From the NCBI RefSeq assembly GCF_014649375.1, contig NZ_BMSX01000029.1, positions 53,179-117,178 of the forward strand: a stretch of DNA of 64,000 bases, written 5' to 3'. The stretch is from Streptomyces aurantiogriseus. GTDB taxonomy: Bacteria; Actinomycetota; Actinomycetes; Streptomycetales; Streptomycetaceae. The translations under genes and the position numbers were made by a program. Below, one piece after another: positions 17,772-27,700 of this stretch (position 1 is the first letter of the stretch; each line of letters opens with the position of its first letter). The notes under the pieces were generated by a model that was not told where the DNA came from, did no database searches, and worked only from the letters and a program-made list of their open reading frames with translations.

Positions 17772-19145
17772 GTGATGAATGCCGTACCGAACGCCCTGAT
17801 GCCCACGGCGACAACCCTGCTGACGCGACGTCACTCACTCACCCTCGCCGCCGCCTGGCTCGCCACCCGTGCCCTGATGCTGTGGCTGCTCGCCCACGAC
17901 GCCACCCTGCCGCGGCTGGGCGAGGGCCGTGTCGCGCGAGAGGTCTGGCACCGGTACCACCACTGGTACGGCGTCCTCACGCACGGCGCCTTCCCGGCGG
18001 ACGACCCGCTGTGGCAGTACCCGCCGGGCGCCGGCCCGCTCCTGCTGTCACCCGCGCTGCTGCCGGGCCTGACGTACTTCCAGGCGTTCGTCGCGCTGAC
18101 CCTCGCCGCCGACGCCGTGACCGCGCTCGCCCTGGCCCGCGCGGGCGCACGCCCCGGCCGCTCCCTGCGCGGGGCCGCCCTGTGGGTCGGCGGCCTGCCC
18201 CTGCTGCTGCACGTACCGCTCGCCCGCTACGACGTGCAGGTCACCGCCCTCGCCGTGCTGTCACTGCTGGCCCTGCCGCGCTCCACGCGCGCGTGCGGCG
18301 CGCTCGCGGCGCTGGGGGCGCTGGTGAAAGTGTGGCCGGTGCTGGTGCTGCTGGGGATTCACAGGAGGCAGAAGGGCCGGGAGGGGGCGAAGCGGCGGAC
18401 GGACCGGCGGAAAGAGCCCGGGGCGTGGACGGGGTTCAAGGGGCCGCGGACGGGGGCGGCGGCGTGGGCGTCGGCCGCGGTGACGGCCACCGTGCTCCTC
18501 GCGCTCGTCACCGCCCTGTTCGACCACCCGTTCGCGTTCCTGCGCCACCAGGGTGGCCGGGGCGTGCAGATCGAGTCGCTCGGCGGCACGGTCCTGCTGC
18601 TGGCCACCCACGCCGGCTGGCCGGGCGAGGTGCGCTACCAGTACGGGGCGATGGAGTTCACCGGCCCGCATGTCGCCCTCGTCGCCGACGCCTCCCTCGC
18701 CCTCACCGCCGTCGCGTTCGGCCTGCTGCTCCTGTGGCGGCTCCGCTGCCGGCACTGGACGCCTACCACCCCGCACGACGCCGCGCTGAGCGCCGTACTG
18801 CTGTTCACCGTCACCAGCCGGGTCATCAGCCCGCAGTACATGATCTGGCTGCTGGGCCTGGCCGCCGTATGCCTGACCTCCCGGCACACCACACAGCGCC
18901 CGGTCGCGGCACTGGTCACGGCGGCGACCGCGGTGAGCGCGGCGGTATACCCGGCGCTGTACCACGAGGTCACGACCTGCACCTGGACGGGCGTCACGCT
19001 GATGCTCGTCCGCAACGGGCTGCTGGCCGCGGCCGCCGCGCTGTCCTTCGCCCGCCTGTGGCGCTCGGGCACGGCACGTACCGGGCGGGACACGGGGAGT
19101 CGTCCACAGGTCCTGCGGGAGAGGCCGGTGCCTGCTTCACTGTGA
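17772..19145 (+). CDS. GT87-like (DUF2029) membrane glycosyltransferase
   Basis: 457 aa, GTG start with ATG three bases later as alternative. About ten membrane segments, and a first loop containing HRYHHWYGVLTHGAFP and a YPPGAGPLL motif like that of polyprenol-phosphate-mannose alpha-mannosyltransferases (GT87, PimE/PitE-like). The ARYDVQVT segment supplies an acidic residue. Residues about 195-225 form a charged cytoplasmic loop very rich in Lys/Arg. It probably elongates a lipid-linked or wall mannan or glycan, but sugar and acceptor are inferred only from the family. Confidence 0.78.
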   Translation: MMNAVPNALMPTATTLLTRRHSLTLAAAWLATRALMLWLLAHDATLPRLGEGRVAREVWHRYHHWYGVLTHGAFPADDPLWQYPPGAGPLLLSPALLPGLTYFQAFVALTLAADAVTALALARAGARPGRSLRGAALWVGGLPLLLHVPLARYDVQVTALAVLSLLALPRSTRACGALAALGALVKVWPVLVLLGIHRRQKGREGAKRRTDRRKEPGAWTGFKGPRTGAAAWASAAVTATVLLALVTALFDHPFAFLRHQGGRGVQIESLGGTVLLLATHAGWPGEVRYQYGAMEFTGPHVALVADASLALTAVAFGLLLLWRLRCRHWTPTTPHDAALSAVLLFTVTSRVISPQYMIWLLGLAAVCLTSRHTTQRPVAALVTAATAVSAAVYPALYHEVTTCTWTGVTLMLVRNGLLAAAAALSFARLWRSGTARTGRDTGSRPQVLRERPVPASL

Positions 19146-19267
19146 GACAAGACCATTGCGGATCCAAGCGGATCATTACGGTCGACTGCGGGCAACCGCG
19201 GCCGACTGCGGTCCGTCACGGATGAAGCGCACGACCACGAGGCCGACCGACTAGGGGGAGGTCACGA

Positions 19268-20248
19268 GTGACCTGGTTGATCACAGGCGGCGCCGGCTAC
19301 ATCGGCACGCACGTCGTACGGGCGATGACCCAGGCGGGCGAGCGGGCGGTGGTCTACGACGACCTGTCGACAGGCATCGCCGCACGCGTACCGGCCGGCG
19401 TGCCGCTGGTGGAGGGCTCGACGCTGGACGGGGCACTGGTGGCCCGCACACTCGCCGAGCACGAGGTCACCGGCGTCGTCCATCTGGCGGCGAAGAAGCA
19501 GGTCGGTGAGTCGGTGAACCGGCCCCTGCACTACTACCGGCAGAACGTGGAGGGCCTGAGAGTCCTCCTCGACGCGGTCACCGAGGCCGAGGTCCCGTCG
19601 TTCGTCTTCTCCTCCTCGGCCGCCGTCTACGGCATGCCGGACGTCGACCTGGTCACGGAGGAGACCCCCTGTGCTCCCCTGTCCCCCTACGGCGAGACCA
19701 AGCTGGCCGGCGAGTGGCTGGTCCGCGCGACCGGCCGGGCCACGGGCCTGTCCACTGCCTCGCTGCGCTACTTCAACGTGGCCGGCGCGGCGAGCCCCGA
19801 GCTGGCGGACGTCGGCGTCTTCAACCTCGTCCCCATGGTCTTCGAACGCCTCACGGAGAACGCGCCGCCGCGCATCTTCGGCGACGACTACCCGACCCCG
19901 GACGGCACCTGCGTGCGCGACTACATCCACGTGGTCGACCTGGCCGAGGCCCACGTCGCCGCCGCCCGCGCCCTCCAGTCCTCCCCGGGCCACCACCTGA
20001 CCCTCAACATCGGCCGCGGGGAGGGAGTCTCCGTCCGCGAGATGATCGACCTCGTCAACGCCGTCACCGGCTACGACCGCCCACCCACGGTCACCCCCCG
20101 CCGCCCCGGCGACCCGGCCCGCGTGGTCGCCTCCGCCGACCGCATCGCCACAGAGCTGGACTGGAAGGCCAAGTACGACGTCCAGGACATGATCACTTCG
20201 GCGTGGGAGGGGTGGGTACGGCTGCATCCGGAGGCGGCTCGGGTGTGA
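19268..20248 (+). CDS. galE: UDP-glucose 4-epimerase
   Basis: 326 aa short-chain dehydrogenase of the extended type, GTG start. NAD-binding GGAGYIG lies at residues 7-13, FSSSAAVYG supplies the catalytic Ser region, and YGETK gives Y141 and K145. The C-terminal substrate-binding part has TPDGTCVRDYIHV. It interconverts UDP-glucose and UDP-galactose, supplying galactose for glycans made by the neighbouring glycosyltransferases. It stands outside a gal operon (no galT or galK), so an envelope-biosynthesis role is more likely than galactose catabolism. Confidence 0.92.
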   Translation: MTWLITGGAGYIGTHVVRAMTQAGERAVVYDDLSTGIAARVPAGVPLVEGSTLDGALVARTLAEHEVTGVVHLAAKKQVGESVNRPLHYYRQNVEGLRVLLDAVTEAEVPSFVFSSSAAVYGMPDVDLVTEETPCAPLSPYGETKLAGEWLVRATGRATGLSTASLRYFNVAGAASPELADVGVFNLVPMVFERLTENAPPRIFGDDYPTPDGTCVRDYIHVVDLAEAHVAAARALQSSPGHHLTLNIGRGEGVSVREMIDLVNAVTGYDRPPTVTPRRPGDPARVVASADRIATELDWKAKYDVQDMITSAWEGWVRLHPEAARV

Positions 20249-20284
20249 AGGGGCTCGGGTGCGAAGGAGTGGGAAGCTGACCCG

Positions 20285-21223
20285 GTGATCGATCTCGTGC
20301 GCGCCGTGGGTGCCGTCGTCGGCTCCGCCGTGGGGGACGCGCTGGGCGCACCCTTCGAGTTCGGGCCGGAGGGCGCCTTCTCCGCCCGTTTCCCGTCCAC
20401 CGGGGACGGCGGTGAGATGTGTGGAGGCGGCGGCTGGGACCCGGGTGAGGCGACCGACGACACCCAGATGGCGGTGCTCGTCGGGGAGTCCCTGCTGGAG
20501 TGCGGCGGGCTGGAACCGGCGGACGTCTTCCGGCGGTTCCAGCGGTGGGCGGCCGCCGAGCCCAAGGACATCGGCCTGCAGACGGAGGCGGTCCTGAGCA
20601 GCGGCGACCCGTGGGACACGGCCGCCGCCCTGCACTTCCAGGTGAGCCAACGGGCGGCGGGCAACGGCGCGTTGATGCGGGCCACCACCTCCGGCGTGCA
20701 CTTCGCCCGGCGGGGCCGCGCCGCCACCATGGACGCCGCCCGCCGCCTCGCCGCCCTCACCCACGGCGACCGCGCGGCCTGGGAGGGCACGGCGATCTTC
20801 CACGAGCTGCTGCGGACCGCCCTGGCGGGAGCCGACCCGCTGGCCGCACTTGCGGACACCCTGGCCGAGGTCCACCCCGACCACCGCGCCCGCTACGCGA
20901 CCGTCCTCGCCCCCGACTGGCACCCCGACCTGGCCACCGAGTTCAACGGAGCCGTCTGGCCCTGCCTCGGCTCCGCCGTCTGGGCTCTGCGCACCACCGC
21001 CTCCTTCGAGGACGCCGTCCGCGCCGCCGTCGACCTCGGCGGCGACACGGACACCGTCGCCGCGGTCACGGGCGGCCTCGCCGGCGCGGTGTACGGCGCC
21101 GCGGCCGTCCCGGAACGGTGGACGCGGATCCTGCACGTCCCTTTGCCCGGCTTCGGCGAACGGGTGCTCCGGGTGCTCCGGGTGGAGGAGCTGAGCGAAC
21201 TGGCGCGGCGGCTGAGCGACTAG
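20285..21223 (+). CDS. ADP-ribosylglycohydrolase family protein
   Basis: 312 aa, DraG/ARH fold. GDALGAPFEF is near the start, first metal site TDDTQM (D58, D59, T60), GNGALMR in the middle, and the second metal site in GGDTDTVAAVTGG near residue 253. All metal ligands expected for the two-Mg centre are present. Such enzymes remove ADP-ribose from protein side chains (Arg or Ser) or, in some members, nucleic acids. It follows galE by 36 bases on the same strand. No partner ADP-ribosyltransferase is in the window, so the substrate is unknown. Confidence 0.9.
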   Translation: MIDLVRAVGAVVGSAVGDALGAPFEFGPEGAFSARFPSTGDGGEMCGGGGWDPGEATDDTQMAVLVGESLLECGGLEPADVFRRFQRWAAAEPKDIGLQTEAVLSSGDPWDTAAALHFQVSQRAAGNGALMRATTSGVHFARRGRAATMDAARRLAALTHGDRAAWEGTAIFHELLRTALAGADPLAALADTLAEVHPDHRARYATVLAPDWHPDLATEFNGAVWPCLGSAVWALRTTASFEDAVRAAVDLGGDTDTVAAVTGGLAGAVYGAAAVPERWTRILHVPLPGFGERVLRVLRVEELSELARRLSD

Positions 21224-21274
21224 GGGGTCCCTTCCGGGGCGGGCCTTACGGCCGTCCCGTCGCAGCTGGGCCGG

Positions 21275-21919
21275 CTACGCGTTGTTGAGGTACGCCAGTA
21301 CCGCCAGCACCCTGCGGTGGCCGCTGTCGCTCGGGGGGAGGCCCAGTTTCAGGAAGACGTTGCCTATGTGTTTGCTGACCGACCGCTCGGTGATGACGAG
21401 GGTGTTCGCGATGGTGGTGTTGTCGCGGCCCTCGGCCATCAGCTTCAGTACCTCGCGCTCGCGCGGCGTGAGGGAGTCCAGGGGCGAGTCCTTGCGGCGG
21501 CTCATCAGCTCGGTGACGACCTCGGGATCGAGGGCGGTCCCCCCGGCGGCGACCCGCTCCAGCGCGTCGAGGAACTCGTCCACTCGGCCCACGCGGTCCT
21601 TCAGCAGGTAGCCGACACCGCTCGCTCCGCCACCGAGGAGTTCGGCGGCGTAGGACTCCTCGACGTACTGGGACAGCACCAGCACCGGCAGGCCCGGGAT
21701 GCGTTCGCGGGCCTCCAGGGCGGCCCGCAGTCCCTCGTCCCGGAAGCCGGGAGGCATCCGGACGTCCAGCACGGCCACGTCCGGCCGGTGCTCCAGCAGT
21801 GCCGGCAGGATCTCGGGGCCGGAGCCGGCGACGGCCGCCACCTCGTGCCCGGCCGACGTCAGCAGCAGGACAAGGCCCTCTCTGAGCAGGGCGTTGTCCT
21901 CGGCCATCACGACTCTCAT
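21275..21919 (-). CDS. NarL/LuxR-type response regulator without kinase partner
   Basis: 214 aa from ATG 21919. The receiver domain has acidic pocket AEDN and phosphoacceptor D52 (VAVLDVRMPP). The C-terminal LuxR helix-turn-helix has LTPREREVLKLMAEG and TERSVSKHIGNVF. Such regulators normally sit beside a sensor kinase; here the upstream gene is a TetR regulator. The start codon forms an ATGA overlap with a TGA closing a 13-codon frame that has no start of its own. This looks like the leftover 3' tail of a lost kinase gene. Confidence 0.9.
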   Translation of the reverse strand: MRVVMAEDNALLREGLVLLLTSAGHEVAAVAGSGPEILPALLEHRPDVAVLDVRMPPGFRDEGLRAALEARERIPGLPVLVLSQYVEESYAAELLGGGASGVGYLLKDRVGRVDEFLDALERVAAGGTALDPEVVTELMSRRKDSPLDSLTPREREVLKLMAEGRDNTTIANTLVITERSVSKHIGNVFLKLGLPPSDSGHRRVLAVLAYLNNA

Positions 21920-21957
21920 GCCACCTCGACCCCGGTCACGGCGTCCGAGCCCTCCGC

Positions 21958-22584
21958 TCACAGCGCCTTGATCGCCTCGGCGGTGGCCCGCGCCAGCGCG
22001 TCCAGGTATCCCTTGGGCAGCTTCGGACTGCGGATCACCACCGAACGCCAGTAAAGCGGACCCGAGATCAGATCGAGCGCCAGTTCGTCGTCCAGGTCCT
22101 CACTCACCTCGCCGCGCCGCGTCGCCGCCGCCACGATCTTCAGGGCGACACCCTCCTGCCCGTCGCGCAGCGCCTTCTGCATCGCCTCGGCGATCTCGGG
22201 ATTGCGGGCCGCCTCGGCCTGGAGGTCGGGGATGATCTGCGAGGCCACCGGATGCCGCAGCGCCCGTGACGTCACCTCGTACAGCACCCGCAGGTCGCCC
22301 TCCAGACTCCCCGTCTCCGGTGCCGGCAGGCCCTGCACGGCGATCGCCGAGACAATGTCCAGGACCAGGTGCAGCTTGGAGCGCCAGCGCCGGTACACCG
22401 CGGTCTTGCCCACACCGGCGCGCCGGGCGATGCCCTCGATGGACATGCGCGCGTAGCCGACGGTCGCGAGCTCCTCGAACACGGCCGCCCGGATGGCTTC
22501 CGTCACATCCTCCCGGAGCACGGCCGCTCCCGCGGGGGTCCGGCGGCGCGGACGCGTCTGGTGCCCGTCGGCGTTCGTCGTCAT
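21958..22584 (-). CDS. TetR-family regulator
   Basis: 208 aa from ATG 22584. The N-terminal helix-turn-helix (about residues 20-65) contains GYARMSIEGIARRAGVG and KTAVYRRWRSK, the standard TetR recognition helix. The C-terminal ligand domain (TetR_C_16/AcrR-like, PDLQAEAARNPE) has no recognisable ligand. It is divergent from a TagGH-like ABC exporter operon. The 310-base spacer is filled with a degenerate repeat that probably contains its operators, so it may control the exporter and itself. Confidence 0.9.
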   Translation of the reverse strand: MTTNADGHQTRPRRRTPAGAAVLREDVTEAIRAAVFEELATVGYARMSIEGIARRAGVGKTAVYRRWRSKLHLVLDIVSAIAVQGLPAPETGSLEGDLRVLYEVTSRALRHPVASQIIPDLQAEAARNPEIAEAMQKALRDGQEGVALKIVAAATRRGEVSEDLDDELALDLISGPLYWRSVVIRSPKLPKGYLDALARATAEAIKAL

Positions 22585-22604
22585 GCGGAACAGCATAGGG
22601 CGTT

Positions 22605-22817
22605 ACGACGATACGGGCCCGTCCCCACGCATAACGCCGCGACGGGTCCGTGTCGTCGCCGCGACGCAACGGTCTCGGCGCGACGACGAAACGGTCTCGC
22701 CCTCACGACGGAACGGTCTCGGCGCCGCAACGGAACCGCGCCGCCGTCACGACGAAACGGTTGCGTTCCGACGCCCACTCGGCCTACGCTCACGTTGCGA
22801 CGATACGGTCCCGTCCC
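22605..22817. repeat. array of degenerate ACGACGAAACGGTCTCG repeats, candidate TetR operators
   Basis: At least seven related copies centred on ACGG lie between tetR and the ABC exporter: ACGG at 22613, 22669, 22691, 22713, 22730, 22757 and 22805. Three neighbours are spaced exactly 22 bp, about two helical turns. The outermost two (from ACGATACGG at 22608 and 22800) differ by one base over 17 bp. The stretch has no coding look in any frame. TetR binding is an inference from position. Confidence 0.6.
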
Positions 22818-22894
22818 GACGTAAGAAGACGTCAAGAGAAACGTAAGGAAACGCCGGTCACCGGTGCCCGAAGCGCACCCACCCCCTCCCCCGA

Positions 22895-23833
22895 GTGAAA
22901 GCAGCGGATGTGAGCCAGGTCCTCCACACACCGCCCCGGACCCGGACGCGGGCCGAGGCCCCCCAAGACCTCGCGGCCCTCGCCGCCCGTCACGGCCTCT
23001 CGGTCAGCGGCGCCCGCCCGTCCCTGCCGCAGTACGTCCGCCAGCTGTGGGCACGCCGCCACTTCATCAGCGCGTTCGCCACCGCCAAGCTCACCGCCCA
23101 GTACAGCCAGGCGAAGCTGGGTCAGGTCTGGCAGGTGATGACCCCGCTGCTGAACGCGGCGGTGTACTACTTCATCTTCGGCGTGCTGCTGCAGACCAAG
23201 AAGGGCGTGCCGGACTACATCCCGTTCCTGGTCACGGGGGTGTTCGTCTGGACGTTCACACAGAGCTCGATCATGGCGGGCACGCGGGCCATCTCCGGCA
23301 ACATCGGCCTGGTGCGGGCCCTGCACTTCCCGCGGGCCGCGCTGCCGATCTCGTTCTGTCTGCAGCAGCTGCAGCAGCTGCTGTTCTCGATGGCCGCCCT
23401 GGTGATCATCCTGCTCGTCGTCGGGGTGCCGCCCGCCGCCTCCTGGGTGCTCGCGGTCCCGGCCCTGCTGCTGCAGTTCGTCTTCAACGCGGGCGTGTCG
23501 ATGATCCTGGCCCGGCTCGGGGCGAAAACCCCGGACATCGCCCAGCTGATGCCGTTCTTCCTGCGCACGTGGATGTACGTGTCGGGCGTGATGTGGAGCA
23601 TCGACAACCTGCTCAGCAAGCACCAGGACCTGCCGGTCTGGGCCGACGACGTGCTGCGGGCCAACCCGGCCGCCGTCTACATCGACCTGATGCGCTTCGC
23701 GCTGATCGACAGCTTCCACGCGAGCCAGCTGCCCCCGCACGTGTGGGCGTGGGCGACCGGCTGGGCCCTCCTCGCGGGCGTGGGCGGTTTCATCTACTTC
23801 TGGAAGGCTGAGGAGACGTACGGCCGTGGCTGA
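22895..23833 (+). CDS. polysaccharide/teichoic acid export ABC permease (TagG-like)
   Basis: 312 aa ABC-2 type membrane protein, GTG start (a GTG at 22910 is also possible). After a cytoplasmic N-terminal region of about 85 residues come six membrane segments in the TagG/Wzm pattern. AKLTAQYSQAKLGQVWQ, just before TM1, is the amphipathic interface helix of this family. Together with the ATPase downstream (8-base overlap) it should flip lipid-linked wall polymers outward. The three CDP-glycerol transferase paralogues 9-16 kb upstream are the likely source of cargo. Confidence 0.87.
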   Translation: MKAADVSQVLHTPPRTRTRAEAPQDLAALAARHGLSVSGARPSLPQYVRQLWARRHFISAFATAKLTAQYSQAKLGQVWQVMTPLLNAAVYYFIFGVLLQTKKGVPDYIPFLVTGVFVWTFTQSSIMAGTRAISGNIGLVRALHFPRAALPISFCLQQLQQLLFSMAALVIILLVVGVPPAASWVLAVPALLLQFVFNAGVSMILARLGAKTPDIAQLMPFFLRTWMYVSGVMWSIDNLLSKHQDLPVWADDVLRANPAAVYIDLMRFALIDSFHASQLPPHVWAWATGWALLAGVGGFIYFWKAEETYGRG

Positions 23834-24662
23834 CAACGCGAAGCTCACCGAACCCACCGACGAGCCCGACCCCACCGTCGTCGTGGACGGCGTCGACATC
23901 GTCTACCGCGTCAACGGCACCAGCGGCGGCCGGGGTTCCGCGACCGCCGCCCTCAACCGCATCCTGCGCCGCAAACAGGCCGACAAGGCGGCGGGCGTGC
24001 GCACGGTGCACGCGGTCAAGAACGTCTCCTTCGTCGCGTACAAGGGCGAGGCGATCGGTCTGATCGGCACCAACGGCTCCGGCAAGTCGACGCTGCTCAA
24101 GGCGGTCGCGGGCCTGCTGCCGGTGGAGCGCGGCAAGATCTACACCGACGGCCAGCCCTCCCTCCTCGGCGTCAACGCGGCCCTGATGGGCGACCTGACC
24201 GGAGAGCGCAACGTCTACCTCGGCGGCCTCGCGATGGGCATGTCCCGGGAGCAGATCAAGGAGCGCTACCAGGAGATCGTCGACTTCTCCGGCATCAACG
24301 AGAAGGGCGACTTCATCTCCCTGCCGATGCGCACGTACTCCTCCGGCATGGGTTCCCGCCTGCGCTTCTCCATCGCGGCCGCCAAGGACCACGACGTCCT
24401 GCTCATCGACGAGGCGCTGTCCACCGGTGACGCGCGGTTCCAGGCGCGTTCCGCGGAGCGCATCCAGGAGATGCGGGCGCACGCCGGCACGGTCTTCCTG
24501 GTCAGCCACAGCAACGCCGCGATCCGCGACACCTGCGACCGGGTGCTGTGGCTGGAGCGCGGCGAGCTGCGCATGGACGGCCCGACGGAGGAGGTCATGC
24601 AGGCCTACGAGGCGTTCACCGGCGGGGCGAAGAAGAAGCCCGCCCCCAAGCCTGCCGCCTAG
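23826..24662 (+). CDS. polysaccharide/teichoic acid export ABC ATPase (TagH-like)
   Basis: 278 aa nucleotide-binding subunit. Walker A GTNGSGKSTLLK, a YSSGMGSRLRFSIA signature typical of TagH/Wzt exporters rather than the usual LSGGQ, Walker B DVLLIDEAL, and H-loop VSHSN. An insertion of about 25 residues before the core beta-sheet (residues about 30-60, with LRRKQADKAAG) is typical of TagH. It ends in a Lys/Pro/Ala-rich tail. Translation is coupled to the permease. A strong bidirectional stem-loop follows. Confidence 0.9.
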   Translation: MADNAKLTEPTDEPDPTVVVDGVDIVYRVNGTSGGRGSATAALNRILRRKQADKAAGVRTVHAVKNVSFVAYKGEAIGLIGTNGSGKSTLLKAVAGLLPVERGKIYTDGQPSLLGVNAALMGDLTGERNVYLGGLAMGMSREQIKERYQEIVDFSGINEKGDFISLPMRTYSSGMGSRLRFSIAAAKDHDVLLIDEALSTGDARFQARSAERIQEMRAHAGTVFLVSHSNAAIRDTCDRVLWLERGELRMDGPTEEVMQAYEAFTGGAKKKPAPKPAA

Positions 24663-24692
24663 CCGGTCGGCCGCGCGGCCGGGCAGACACAA

Positions 24693-24722
24693 GGGTGCCC
24701 CCCGAACCATCGGGGGGCACCC
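24693..24722. terminator. bidirectional terminator between tagH-like gene and gdh
   Basis: Perfect 11-bp stem (24693-24703 with 24712-24722) with an eight-base loop, midway between two convergent genes. It serves both strands. Confidence 0.85.
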
Positions 24723-24739
24723 TCTCAATGCATACAAGC

Positions 24740-27700
24740 TTACGAATGCGTCCGCAGCAGCGTTCGCATCGTCCGCATCGCCACCGACAGGTTGGCCAGG
24801 TCGAACGTCTCCGACCCCTGGATCTCCTCCAGCGTGGTCCGTGCACGGCCCAGGATCGCCGCGTTCTTCTGCTCCCAGGCCTTGAAGCGCTGCTCGGGCG
24901 TCGAGGTGCCGTTGCCGACGGCCAGGACGTCCGCGGTCAGCGCCGCGTGGGCCGCGTACAGGTCCTCACGGATGGAGGCACGGGCCATGGACTGCCAGCG
25001 GTCGGCGCGCGGCAGCTCGATGATGCGGTCCATGAGCTTTGTGATGTGCAGCCGGTCGGCGAGGTCGTAGTACACCTCGGCGACGTCCAGCGGGTCCTTG
25101 CCCGTACGGTCGGCCACCGACACGATGTCGAGCGCCGGGAAGACGGACGAGAACCCGGCCACCCGCGTGGCGAGCTCGTCGGGCACGCCGGCGCCCGTCA
25201 GCTCGTCGTAGATCTTCTGCCACCACTCCAGGTCGGCGCCGCGCAGCAGCTTCGTCAGCTGCGACCAGACCTGCTCGACACGGTCGGCGAAGAAGTCGAC
25301 CGTCTCGGCGAGCTCGAGCGGCTGCGGCCGGTTGTTGAGCAGCCAGCGCGTGCCGCGCTCGACCAGGCGGCGCGAGTGCAGGCGGATACGGGTCTGCACG
25401 TCGGCCTCGACCTGGTTGTCGAGGGCCTCGACCCCGTCCCACACGGGCGCCGAGCAGAAGATCGCCCGGGCCGCGGTCTGCGCCCGCACGATCTCCTCGA
25501 GCGAGGCGCCGGTCTCCTCCCGCAGCCGGTGCAGATAGGTCGTACCGCCGGTGTTGACCGTGTCGTTGACGAGGACGGTCATGGTGATCTCGCGACGCAG
25601 CGGGTGGTGCTCGATCTGCTCGGCGAACTGCTCACGCAGGGCGGTCGGGAAGTACGCGTACAGCAGACCGCGCAGGTAGGGGTCGTCGGGCAGCGAGGTC
25701 TGCAGCAGTTCGTCCGACACCGTGATCTTCGTGTACGCCAGCAGCACGGCCGTCTCCGGGCCGGTCAGGCCGTGACCGGCGCCGAGGCGCTCACGGATCT
25801 GCCGGTCGGTGGGCAGGAACTCCAGCGCCCGGTCGAGGTGGCCTTCGCGCACCAGGTGGCGGATGAAGCGCTGCTGGGCGTGGAGCATGTCCTTGGACTG
25901 GGCGAGGGCGTTGGCGATGGCCGTGTTCTGCGCGTAGTTGTTGCGCAGGACGAGCCGGCCGACCTCGTCGGTCATCTCGGCGAGCAGCTTGTTGCGCTGC
26001 TTGACCGTCATGTCGCCCTCGGAGACCAGGCCGTTGAGCAGGATCTTGATGTTCACCTCGTGGTCGGAGGTGTCGACGCCCGCGCTGTTGTCGATGGCGT
26101 CCGTGTTGATCCTGCCGCCGCCCCGGGCGAACTCGATGCGGCCGAGCTGGGTCAGGCCCAGGTTGCCGCCCTCGCCGACGACCTTGACGCGCAGGTCGGC
26201 GCCGTCGACGCGGATGGCGTCGTTCGCCTTGTCGCCGACGTCGGCGTGCGACTCCGTGCTCGACTTGACGTACGTGCCGATGCCGCCGTTCCACAGCAGG
26301 TCCACCGGCGCCCTGAGGATGGCCTTCATCAGGTCGGCCGGGGTCAGCTTGGTGACGCCCGCCTCGATGCCCAGGGCCTCCCGGATGTGGCTGCCGACCG
26401 GGATCGCCTTCGCCGTGCGGGGGAAGACACCGCCGCCGGCGGACAGCAGTTCGGTGTTGTAGTCGGCCCAGCTGGAGCGGGGCAGCTCGAACAGGCGGCG
26501 GCGCTCGGCGTACGAGGTCGCCGCGTCGGGGTGCGGGTCGATGAAGATGTGCCGGTGGTCGAAGGCGGCGACCAGGCGGATGTGCTCGCTGAGCAGCATG
26601 CCGTTGCCGAACACGTCACCGGACATGTCGCCGATGCCGACGACCGTGAAGTCCTCGGCTTGCGTGTTCACGCCCAGCTCCCGGAAGTGCCGCTTCACGG
26701 ACTCCCAGGCGCCGCGGGCGGTGATGCCCATGCCCTTGTGGTCGTAGCCCGCGGAGCCGCCGGAGGCGAAGGCGTCCCCGAGCCAGAAGTCGTACGACTG
26801 CGCGACCGCGTTGGCGATGTCGGAGAACGTCGCCGTGCCCTTGTCGGCGGCGACCACCAGGTAGGTGTCGTCCTCGTCGTGCCGGACGACGTCGGCCGGC
26901 GGCACGACCTCCCCGGCGACCATGTTGTCGGTGATGTCGAGCAGCGCGGAGATGAAGGTCTTGTAGCTGGCGACGCCCTCGGCCATCCACGCGTCGCGGT
27001 CCGCGGCCGGGTCGGGCAGTTGCTTGGCGACGAAGCCGCCCTTGGCGCCGACCGGCACGATGACGGTGTTCTTCACCATCTGTGCCTTGACCAGGCCGAG
27101 GATCTCGGTGCGGAAGTCCTCACGCCGGTCGGACCAGCGCAGACCCCCGCGCGCGACCTTCCCGAACCTGAGGTGCACGCCCTCGACCCGCGGCGAGTAC
27201 ACCCAGATCTCGAAGGCGGGGCGGGGCGCCGGCAGGTCGGGGATGGCCTGCGGGTCGAACTTCATGGACACGTAGTCGTGCGGCGTGCCCGCGGCGGTCC
27301 GCTGGAAGAAGTTGGTGCGCAGGGTCGCCTTGATGACGGTGAGGAAGGACCGCAGGATCCGGTCCTCGTCGAGGGAGGCCACCTGGTCGAGGGCGGCGTC
27401 CAGCTCCTCCAGGAGCGCGTCGACGATCTCGAGTCCGGCGCGCTGCCGCTCCGGCGACATCCGCGCCTCGAACAGCGACACCAGCAGCCGGGTGGTGTGG
27501 ACGTTCGTGCGGAGGGTGTCCTCCATGTAGTCCTGGCTGAAGGTGGAACCGGCCTGCCGCAGGTACTTGGCGTACGCGCGCAGCACCATCGCCTGCCGCC
27601 AGGTCAGCCCGGCGCCCAGCACGAGGGCGTTGAAGCCGTCGTTCTCCGCCTTGCCGGTCCAGGTGGCGGCGAACGCCTCCTGGAACCGCTCGCGCCCGTC

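Noticed and set aside
22605..22817. Possible CRISPR array
   Set aside because: Units are short and degenerate, spacing is irregular outside one trio, there are no unique spacers of constant length, and no cas gene is near.
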